A program made the translations under genes and the position numbers. Source: Sphingobacterium sp. (lineage in GTDB: Bacteria > Bacteroidota > Bacteroidia > Sphingobacteriales > Sphingobacteriaceae). From it: 56,861 nt of DNA. How positions within the stretch are numbered: position 1 is the stretch's first letter; the number at the start of each line of letters is the position of its first letter. The notes under the pieces were generated by a model, which saw nothing but the letters and a program-made list of their open reading frames with translations, was not told the origin of the DNA and did not search any database. The stretch is from assembly GCA_031277715.1 (NCBI GenBank), contig JAITLW010000317.1, positions 1 through 56,861 on the forward strand. The letters are read 5' to 3'. Positions 28,522-35,324 of the stretch are shown piece by piece.

Positions 28522-29118
28522 CTATCTATTATTAATCCAAAAACCAAGAAATACCATAAGCAAGCTAAATAGTTTTTCACCCAATTCACTTTTTAAGAAG
28601 CGCATTGCTTTGGCCATATGATCTTTTATGGTACCTACAGATACTCCATAAGCTTCCGCAGCCTCTTCATAACTCTTACCTTGAAATTTACAAAACAGGA
28701 AAATCTCTTTACGCTTAGCCGGTAACCTATCTATTGCTGTAGACAGCGCCTCGCTCATTCGCTCCACCGTATCATTCTCTTCTTCCAGGTCGTAATATAA
28801 CGTTGCCTGTGTCAACAGCGCTTTACGGACAGCCTCATTGGACGCCGATTTTCGGAAATAATCAACAACTAGATTACGCGCTATAGTATGCAATAGTGGC
28901 CATACCCCTTGATCCCGCTGTATACGCTCGCGCATATCCCACAAACGGACAAAGGCTATCTGATGAACCTCCAGCATGCTATCTTCGTCAGGCAGAAGCT
29001 GATTCAATTTATGTAATAAAGATGGAGAGTGTAACTTATAAAGCTCGGAAAAAGCTACACGATCTCCCTCTATCAAAAGAGAAACCCACTTGCTTTCACT
29101 AAATTCTTCTTTTTCCAA
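28522..29118 (-). CDS. FecI-type ECF sigma factor (module 3)
   Basis: ECF sigma factor of 198 residues with region 2 (DRVAFSELYKLHSPSLLHKL, MLEVHQIAFVRLWDMRERI) and region 4 (KSYEEAAEAYGVSVGTIKDH). It ends with the hydrophobic tail LFSLLMVFLGFWINNR, similar to the other SusC-linked sigma factors. A promoter-like box lies 20-30 nt upstream. Region 2 lacks the usual 'D..Q..F' core exactly (MLEVHQIAF), a common divergence in this group. First gene of module 3. Confidence 0.92.
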   Translation of the reverse strand: MEKEEFSESKWVSLLIEGDRVAFSELYKLHSPSLLHKLNQLLPDEDSMLEVHQIAFVRLWDMRERIQRDQGVWPLLHTIARNLVVDYFRKSASNEAVRKALLTQATLYYDLEEENDTVERMSEALSTAIDRLPAKRKEIFLFCKFQGKSYEEAAEAYGVSVGTIKDHMAKAMRFLKSELGEKLFSLLMVFLGFWINNR

Positions 29119-29139
29119 GTGCCCTTACTTTAAACGAAA

Positions 29140-29147
29140 CAAAACTA
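29140..29147 (-). promoter_or_regulatory. Candidate -7 promoter box for the module 3 fecI
   Basis: Minus strand reads TAGTTTTG, fitting TAnnTTTG, 22 nt before the start codon. The implied leader is short and no -33 TTG is at ideal spacing. Confidence 0.4.
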
Positions 29148-29261
29148 TGAATTTTTTATCAATAACGATTTGATAAATACATTTGCTACATTACCTTTGA
29201 GTAAGACGCTGTTTGGTAATTTTAAATGAAGATATAAAATCAATATCTTTTTGTCGCTCGA

Positions 29262-29579
29262 GCCGCGACTGGCTTATACTTTTGTCTTGCCAAAAGTATA
29301 CAAAAGCGTGTCGCTGTACCGTATCGTCACAGCGTCTTCCGATACCTGCAATTGACGATACGCTAAGGCGACATTGTCCAAAGAATAAGGAAGTGCTTCG
29401 TTTTTAAATCGAGTAATGATATGATGTTTTTTTCTTAAAACGGCCAAATAAGGTACAGACTTGATTTTTGGTTACTTTTCATCAAGGAAAATTACGAAGT
29501 AATCTCCGTAGGAAACTAACATGCCCTGCGCCGTCATAGAGGTGCATAAAATTCTTCTTTAAATTTTGACCTTATCAAA
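29262..29579. repeat. Dispersed intergenic repeat, copy B
   Basis: Opens with a hairpin (9-bp stem 29276-29284 with 29291-29299, loop TCTTGC). Its 3' part, 29460-29578, matches 33593-33711 over 119 nt with about eight differences counted by eye. It ends at the stop codon of the amidase gene. The short reading frame inside it resembles no protein. Confidence 0.75.
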
Positions 29580-30287
29580 CTATTGCGATGGCAATGGCGC
29601 GATTTTCAGTGTCACGGGAAGCCCCAGCTCTTTGCGCAACGCACGCATAAATTTATCTCCCGGATCCCGCTTCTGCGTGATGTACGTTGGGTTACTCTCT
29701 TTCCACCACATTGTCTTTTTAAAGGCCTGATATTCATGATGCCCTATCACATATTCAATCGCATATTTTTTACGGAGATACTTGATAAGCTTTACATTCG
29801 CCTGTAGCTGTTTGTCCGTCAACGGATTTTTGGGGGTACCTATATTTTCGATGCCTATTGCGCAGTAATTAAGGCCTATGGTATGTCTCGCAAATTGATT
29901 TTCCTCCAGCAACTGATAGATGCGACCATCTCGTCCGATCACAAACTGTGCCGATACATTTAAAGAACTTGCAGTCTGCAAATCCCTTCTTCCGGGAAGA
30001 AATACGGGATTGAACGTCTTAATTGTTCCCGCTACACTCATGTTCTCTGTGTCATGCACTACAACTATACGCGGTTCTATTAGTGCTGTATCGGTATGGA
30101 TGCCGTGTCTTTTCAACAGGTATTCCAACGAAAGGCGCTCACGGTCCGCATCCCATTGTATAGGCCGTTTTATGACAGTAGGCTTGGTCTGTCCGGAAAG
30201 CCATAAAATGCTTCCGAAGACCAAGCCTACTGTTGTTATTATTCTCCATGAAAGCATCTTATTTTTAATAATCCAAGCTACTCCCAT
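29580..30287 (-). CDS. N-acetylmuramoyl-L-alanine amidase (amidase_2/PGRP-like), exported
   Basis: Zinc amidase that cuts the bond between MurNAc and L-Ala in peptidoglycan. Of 235 residues, the first ~32 are a membrane-targeting segment (IITTVGLVFGSILWLSGQ). The catalytic domain shows the first zinc His in VVVHDTENMS (His78), the Glu in AIGIENIG, a second His in ARHTIGLNY (His135) and the late ligand region KRDPGDKFM (Asp208), plus the YVIGHHEY motif. The start at 30287 is supported by AAGAAGAA eight bases upstream; Met11 is an alternative. It follows the GHL10 gene by 31 nt. Together they would strip stems from and then cut glycan strands. Confidence 0.88.
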   Translation of the reverse strand: MGVAWIIKNKMLSWRIITTVGLVFGSILWLSGQTKPTVIKRPIQWDADRERLSLEYLLKRHGIHTDTALIEPRIVVVHDTENMSVAGTIKTFNPVFLPGRRDLQTASSLNVSAQFVIGRDGRIYQLLEENQFARHTIGLNYCAIGIENIGTPKNPLTDKQLQANVKLIKYLRKKYAIEYVIGHHEYQAFKKTMWWKESNPTYITQKRDPGDKFMRALRKELGLPVTLKIAPLPSQ

Positions 30288-30318
30288 GTATAATTCTTCT
30301 TTATTTAAAAGCTATTTT

Positions 30319-31983
30319 TTAATTATGCTGTACACTCTTGGCGATATAGGCACTTTCATTGCCTAAGCGGTCTACCGCACGTACCGCCACATCATATAGT
30401 GTTTTGCCCTCTTTCTGTTTTGGCAGTTCCAACGAAGTAACTCCAGCATCAAGAATATCTGTTGTCCACGTTTCACCATATCGTGTATAGACGATCCAGT
30501 GCGCCACTTGATCCGGCTGTTTTTGCAACCATTTTGCGAATACCGTATTTTTCTGGTTTGTCAACAACAAAGTAGGGCGTAACAATAGATTTGCCTTAAG
30601 CCATGGGCTCTTTGGAATCAATGCTTTCTCTTTATACGGACCGTTTTTCAAAGCAGACTGCATAGCAGGATTCTTCGTCAGACCAGCAATACTCCAATGT
30701 ACTGCTCCTGGACTGTTCGGAACGATATCACGGGATGCGGCAACCTGATTCACGATTTCTTTTGTGCGATCTGATGACCGTACTTCCACCGTATTCAAGC
30801 CCGGCCACAAATGTCTATTGTATCTATTTTCTGACTGCCACCATTTCAACAGCGCCGTAAAACTCTGTTTTTGTGGTTCAATAGGCCAATACAGCTGTGG
30901 GGTAAAATAATCAATCCATCCCTCGTTAAGCCACAATTTGGCATCCGCGTACAATTCATCATACTGTGAAGAACCGGTTATTCCCGACGGATATCCTGGC
31001 TTCCAAATACCAAATGGGCTCAAACCAAACTTAACAAAGTTCTTCTCCGCTTTTATCTCTTCATATACCCGTTTGATAAAACGGTTCACATTATCCCTGC
31101 GCCAATCTCCTCTAGACAGCTTACCGCCATCTCCTCTATAAGCATTCCAAGTTTTGTCATCCGGAAAATCAGCTCCGCCATTGTATTCTGCATAAGGGTA
31201 GAAGTAATCATCGAAATGAATACCGTCAATATCGTAGCGTTTTACGATATCGTTAACAACCTTCGATGCATGGTCCTGTGTCCGCTGATCAGCAGGATCA
31301 AACCAATACATACCATTACGTAATCGAACGACATTCTCCGGTGTACGTTTCACCATAGATTCTGCAGTCACCGTACCTCCGTTAGAGTGGTGTGCGCGGT
31401 AAGGGTTCAACCACACATGGAGCTCAAGCCCACGCTTATGTGCTTCCTGTACCCAAAAATCTAGCGGATCATAGTAAGGTTCCGGACGTTTACCGATCTC
31501 TCCTGTCAAGAAGTACGACCAAGGTTCAAATTGACTATTATACATGGCATCCGCAGACGGACGAGCCTGAAAAATAACCGCGTTGAAATTATTATCCTTT
31601 AGCATATCCAATAAAGCGATCGCTTCTTGCTTCTGCTGTTCTGTAGTCAGATTGCGTTTAGAAGGCCAGTTGATATTGGCTACCGTAGCTACCCAAGCAG
31701 CACGAAATTCGCGCGGTACTGAGGGTAAATCGACCACCAAAGACTCTTCTTCCTTTGCCTTTACCGGTGGCGCCATCTCTGCCGACTGAGCCACTAATGG
31801 AGGTTTGGCATCCTTCTTTGGAGTATCCTTCTGCACTACTGCAGTCGCCTGAGAATTAGAGACCTCTGTCTCTGCTTTCTTTCTGTTCTGAGCTTTCTTA
31901 TCCTTGCGAGAAGCACAAGAAAACATAAAAACAGAAATTAATAGTGCAGCAATGACTGCGCTTTTAATCGTATTTAAAGTCAT
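30319..31983 (-). CDS. GHL10 (DUF187) glycosyl hydrolase lipoprotein, DigH-like
   Basis: Lipoprotein glycosidase of the GHL10 family; E. coli DigH (YddW) of this family cuts peptidoglycan strands already stripped of peptides. From the ATG at 31983 it has 554 residues; a TTG nine bases earlier is possible but ATG is preferred. The lipobox is VFMFSC, then a Lys/Ala-rich linker, then the catalytic barrel beginning EFRAAWVATVANINWPS, with VIFQARPSADAMY, LHVWLNPYRAHH, YDIDGIHFDDYFYPY (probable catalytic acids) and WIDYFTPQLYWPIE. A C-terminal fibronectin-like beta domain ends the chain. It starts 11 nt after nagA and is followed by the amidase, fitting one cell-wall turnover operon. Confidence 0.88.
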   Translation of the reverse strand: MTLNTIKSAVIAALLISVFMFSCASRKDKKAQNRKKAETEVSNSQATAVVQKDTPKKDAKPPLVAQSAEMAPPVKAKEEESLVVDLPSVPREFRAAWVATVANINWPSKRNLTTEQQKQEAIALLDMLKDNNFNAVIFQARPSADAMYNSQFEPWSYFLTGEIGKRPEPYYDPLDFWVQEAHKRGLELHVWLNPYRAHHSNGGTVTAESMVKRTPENVVRLRNGMYWFDPADQRTQDHASKVVNDIVKRYDIDGIHFDDYFYPYAEYNGGADFPDDKTWNAYRGDGGKLSRGDWRRDNVNRFIKRVYEEIKAEKNFVKFGLSPFGIWKPGYPSGITGSSQYDELYADAKLWLNEGWIDYFTPQLYWPIEPQKQSFTALLKWWQSENRYNRHLWPGLNTVEVRSSDRTKEIVNQVAASRDIVPNSPGAVHWSIAGLTKNPAMQSALKNGPYKEKALIPKSPWLKANLLLRPTLLLTNQKNTVFAKWLQKQPDQVAHWIVYTRYGETWTTDILDAGVTSLELPKQKEGKTLYDVAVRAVDRLGNESAYIAKSVQHN

Positions 31984-31994
31984 AGTACGCAAAA

Positions 31995-33104
31995 CTACAC
32001 TTTCTCTCCCTCAAAGTAAACCTTTTTCACATTAAAGTGTGGATCAAAAACCAATACATTCGCTTTTGCTCCTTCTCCCAAATGTCCAATATCGGCTCTA
32101 TCTATCAGTCGAGCGGGATAAGTGGTCGCCATACGTATGGCTTCATCCAATTGAACGCCTACTTTTTCCACACAATTTCGGATAGCCCCTAACATGGTCA
32201 ACGCAGATCCGCTCAATGTGCCATCCGGCAACACATAATGATCCTTGTTAAAAACATGTTGATAAATTCCGCTGTCACAGTCCGTAACCGCATCTGTAAT
32301 CAAGAACAAACGCTCTCCCAACTGCGCTTTACTGATCTTTACCACTTCATAATCCACATGAATACCATCGACGACTATTGAAGCACAGACCTCCTTATGG
32401 TTAAATATTGCTCCTGGTACGCCCGCTCGCCGATGATGCAGTGGCGACATCGCATTCCAAAGGTGTGTTGCTGCTTTGATCCCCTTATCAAACGCTTCCG
32501 AAGCCTCCTGAAATGTAGCATCAGTATGCCCCGCACTGATCAACAATCCTTTTTCTACTAAATAGTCGAAACAATCCTGCTCCAACAACTCCGGAGCTAC
32601 TGTTATAATTCCGACTGCATCCTCATTACCTTCCAACAGATGCTGTAGCGTAGAAAGGTCGGCCTTGACGATAAGCGCTTCGGGATGTGCTCCTCTTTTT
32701 TTTGCATTTAAAAAAGGCCCCTCCAGGTGTAGTCCCAGTGTCACACGAGGCGATACCTCTTTAAAAACGCGAATAGCTTCATCAAATACCTGGATCGTAT
32801 TTGTTGCTAGCGTTAGGTAAAAAGAAGTACATCCCTGTCTTAATAATTCCTGCTCTATTTTCCCTAGTGCATCCACGCTCGGTGTTTCGGAAAACAGATC
32901 CCCCCCGGCACCATAAATCTGTAAATCAATCAGTCCCGGGCAGATATTATCTCCTGCTACGTCTATCTTCTCAAATCCATCCGGAATCTCATTTTCTGGC
33001 ACTATTCCCGCTATTCTGCCATCCGAAATTAGCAAGGCATGATGTTGTAGTATATCATATCCGGAATAGATTGTTCCGTTGTGTAAAGCTGTCTTTTTTA
33101 CCAT
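31995..33104 (-). CDS. nagA: N-acetylglucosamine-6-phosphate deacetylase
   Basis: Cytoplasmic amidohydrolase that removes acetate from GlcNAc-6-phosphate in amino-sugar and cell-wall recycling. The 369 residues show NICPGLIDLQIYG (the Gln-containing variant of the metal motif, as in E. coli NagA), metal ligand Glu128 in GLHLEGPFLN, His193 in SAGHTDATF, His214 in ATHLWNAMSPLHHR, substrate loop VVDGIHVDYEVV and catalytic Asp271 in LFLITDAV. Normal length for the family. It heads a minus-strand operon with a GHL10 glycosidase and an amidase. No nagB is in the window. The 157 nt upstream contain no obvious promoter before dispersed repeat C. Confidence 0.94.
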   Translation of the reverse strand: MVKKTALHNGTIYSGYDILQHHALLISDGRIAGIVPENEIPDGFEKIDVAGDNICPGLIDLQIYGAGGDLFSETPSVDALGKIEQELLRQGCTSFYLTLATNTIQVFDEAIRVFKEVSPRVTLGLHLEGPFLNAKKRGAHPEALIVKADLSTLQHLLEGNEDAVGIITVAPELLEQDCFDYLVEKGLLISAGHTDATFQEASEAFDKGIKAATHLWNAMSPLHHRRAGVPGAIFNHKEVCASIVVDGIHVDYEVVKISKAQLGERLFLITDAVTDCDSGIYQHVFNKDHYVLPDGTLSGSALTMLGAIRNCVEKVGVQLDEAIRMATTYPARLIDRADIGHLGEGAKANVLVFDPHFNVKKVYFEGEKV

Positions 33105-33284
33105 AGTGCAATTTAAAAAAAATCATGATATCCCTACATCAGAAACAGCTATAAACCAATCCTACTGTTAGCAGGAGAGCTCTTGAATGCAAAAGAAAAC
33201 ATCATAAAAAAACATCTTGATAACATTTTGTAACAGATACTTTCAGAAAAAAGAAAGTTTAAATTATTCTATTTGTCCCTACCG

Positions 33285-33712
33285 GGACAGGGCCTTCTTT
33301 ATTCCTTGAGAAATAAAGAAGCAAACAAATCAAGGCTTGGGTATTGTTACGCTAATTTGACGTTTGTTATACTTAACACAAGCCGCAAAATTGCGGACTT
33401 CATGGCAGTTTCTTTCACTATCCCAAAAGCGGCCTTAGCTTATTTGGCCGTGAAAGTAGGCATGGTGTATGACAATCCTTACATATTGCATTATCTCCAG
33501 CAGATTCCAGTCCTCGTGTGGGATTTGAGCGTAGGAGACCTAGGAACTGCGCTTACACCATGGCGTTACTGGAGCAACAAATAAGATACAGCCTTGATTT
33601 TTGGTTACTTTTTATCAAGAAAAATTACGAAGTAATCTCCGTAGGAAACTAACATGCCTTGCGCCGGCATAGAGGCGCATAAAAACCTTCTTTAAACTTT
33701 GACCTTATCAAT
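33285..33712. repeat. Dispersed intergenic repeat, copy C
   Basis: Best-preserved copy. A hairpin (10-bp stem 33294-33303 with 33312-33321) is followed after six bases by the 28-nt block 33328-33355 shared exactly with copy A, then a unique middle part, then the 119-nt block 33593-33711 shared with copy B. It contains a 103-codon open frame (33273-33584) that I regard as chance. Same orientation as A and B. The stretch 33105-33284 upstream holds nothing recognisable; 33713-33885 holds the promoter candidate of the next gene. Confidence 0.75.
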
Positions 33713-33744
33713 TTACAGTCCGTTTTAAAAGTAACAAACAAATA

Positions 33745-33756
33745 TTCGTAACTTCG
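33745..33756 (+). promoter_or_regulatory. Candidate promoter of the microprotein-ridA operon
   Basis: TTCGTAACTTCG resembles the Bacteroidota extended -7 box (TTCGTAnnTTTG) with one change, and is nearly identical to the box before lipB. It lies 130 nt before the first start codon. Confidence 0.35.
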
Positions 33757-33885
33757 TTTCATATGTAAATAACTTGTTCTTTAAATACTCTATGGAATGT
33801 CCCGATTCTCTTCGATGAGCTCGTAAACTCGGTTATTTTCATTTGTCTTTTGGAATCATGGATATTTCACACAAAACCTCAGACT

Positions 33886-34002
33886 ATGGAAAAAACCAAA
33901 CAAGGTACAAACGGTAGTATAAAAGCAATGCGCATCATCAATGTCATTGCGATTACGGTCTTTGTCTTAGGAATCCTTTATAAAATATTTATAGCTAAAT
34001 AA
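33886..34002 (+). CDS. 38-residue single-pass membrane microprotein
   Basis: Small open frame whose product starts MEKTKQGTNGSIKAM and continues with a clear hydrophobic helix (about 18-36, INVIAITVFVLGILYKIF), ending AK. The stop TAA is only two bases before the ridA start codon, so translation would be coupled to ridA. The basic N-terminus and single helix predict an inner-membrane protein with its short end in the cytoplasm. I recognise no family. The tight coupling and sensible composition argue for a real gene; lack of any known homologue I can name keeps confidence moderate. Confidence 0.55.
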   Translation: MEKTKQGTNGSIKAMRIINVIAITVFVLGILYKIFIAK

Positions 34003-34004
34003 TA

Positions 34005-34391
34005 ATGTCACAAAAAGAAATCTTCAACACAGACAAGGCGCCTGCTGCAATTGGGCCTTACAACCAAGCGATCAAAGCAGACAAAACCTTATACGTATCG
34101 GGTCAGGTACCTTTCAATCCAGAGACAATGGAGTTGGTTACTACAGGAATAGCAGATGAAGCACATCAGGTATTAAAAAATGTGGGTGCCATCTTAAATC
34201 ATGCAGGATACGATTTCAAGGATGTATGTAAAGCCACTATCTTCTTATCGAGTATGGATGACTTCGCAACAGTCAATGAGGTGTACGCACAGTACTTCAA
34301 CGAGAACCAGCCTGCACGTGAATGCGTCGCGGTAAAAACATTACCCCGTAATGTGAATGTCGAAATATCGGTTATTGCCTGGAAAGCGTAA
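34005..34391 (+). CDS. ridA: RidA family reactive imine/enamine deaminase
   Basis: Cytoplasmic trimeric enzyme that hydrolyses reactive 2-aminoacrylate-type imines made by PLP enzymes. The 128 residues carry the family marks: AIGPYNQAIKADKTLYVSGQ, the central KNVGAILNHAGYDFKDVCKA, and the C-terminal PARECVAVKTLPRNVNVEIS, whose Arg is the substrate carboxylate ligand. Usual length, no signal peptide. It follows the 38-residue microprotein by two bases. Confidence 0.93.
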   Translation: MSQKEIFNTDKAPAAIGPYNQAIKADKTLYVSGQVPFNPETMELVTTGIADEAHQVLKNVGAILNHAGYDFKDVCKATIFLSSMDDFATVNEVYAQYFNENQPARECVAVKTLPRNVNVEISVIAWKA

Positions 34392-34407
34392 TCAAATAAA
34401 AGTTACC

Positions 34408-34439
34408 CAAGGGTATTCCCGAGAATAGGAATACCCTTG
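34408..34439 (+). terminator. Hairpin after ridA
   Basis: Perfect 12-bp stem (CAAGGGTATTCC with GGAATACCCTTG, loop of 8) 17 nt past the ridA stop. There is no good T-run after it, so it may stop transcription weakly or protect the 3' end. Confidence 0.55.
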
Positions 34440-34619
34440 TCAATACCCTACACCGGAGCCATAGTTGCACACATTCACGCCACTACTTCTCCCCTTTTTT
34501 AAACCGCTATCCTAGGGCAGTCACTTCTGAACTAAAAAAATCTCCTTTCTTCCTTACAACTGTAGCGATTCTTATTCATCTACCGTATTAAGTACATTAT
34601 AAATTTTAATTCAAAAATA

Positions 34620-35321
34620 ATGGTAAAAACTAACCTCTTATTTTACTGCCTATTAAGTATTGTTACTTTATTTTCTGCCTGCGACAAGGATGATAACAAA
34701 TACGAAGAACTAATCCGGCTTGCTGATCTCAAATTACAAGAAGCGATCAAGTTAGCGGAAAATCAACCCTGCAAACCGATAGAAGAATGGCGCATAGACA
34801 CACTTTCCTATAGATACGTCCCTGTACACCCAAGCTTTGAAAAAGAATATAATGCCCTGATAAAAGAATACCGGGAACTATCCGAACAAGCAAGCAAAGC
34901 GTACAAGCCAGGAAAAAATGACCCACTGGCATACAACACTACACCTGTAGTGCTACCTCCCAATTTTGGACTACGCTGCAAAGAAGGTAAGATGATCGTC
35001 GCATCAGCATTTGACCTTGAACTTACAGAAATAGACCAAAAAATAGAAAATTTATTGCCTCAAATCCGCGAATTCTTCAAAGATGTACCCTGCACTGACG
35101 CCAGCAAATGGAATATCCTTACAATAAGAAAAGATTGCGAATTTATACCTGTTGCCTACACTGAAACCCGTGACTTAGGCTTGTTTTTCAAAAAAACTGA
35201 ACAATTAAACCACTTAAACTACGCTAGGTATCACAAAATAGGAAAGGAATGTCCTATACAGAATCCAAATCCTCCAAAAGGAGTCATCTGCAAAGACGGT
35301 AAAGCCAGCATACAATATTAA
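34620..35321 (+). CDS. Lipoprotein with an internally duplicated domain, unknown function
   Basis: Not recognised as a known family. The 233 residues have a signal peptide and lipobox TLFSAC (Cys21). The mature part is two copies of a ~95-residue unit: copy 1 about 35-128, copy 2 about 137-232. Matching marks are QPCKPIEEW / VPCTDASKW, a helical centre (KEYNALIKEYRELSEQ / LGLFFKKTEQLNHLNYA) and PPNFGLRCKEGKM / PPKGVICKDGKAS. Each unit keeps one Cys near its start and one near its end, suggesting one disulfide per unit. It stands alone on the plus strand and converges on recG with only three bases between the two stops. Confidence 0.78.
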   Translation: MVKTNLLFYCLLSIVTLFSACDKDDNKYEELIRLADLKLQEAIKLAENQPCKPIEEWRIDTLSYRYVPVHPSFEKEYNALIKEYRELSEQASKAYKPGKNDPLAYNTTPVVLPPNFGLRCKEGKMIVASAFDLELTEIDQKIENLLPQIREFFKDVPCTDASKWNILTIRKDCEFIPVAYTETRDLGLFFKKTEQLNHLNYARYHKIGKECPIQNPNPPKGVICKDGKASIQY

Positions 35322-35324
35322 TAT

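Noticed and set aside
29213..29407. 64-codon open frame in repeat B
   Set aside because: Covers the hairpin of the repeat; composition unlike a protein and not preserved in the other copies.
33273..33584. 103-codon open frame on the plus strand
   Set aside because: Falls inside dispersed repeat C, crosses its hairpin and variable part, and has no conserved counterpart in copies A and B.
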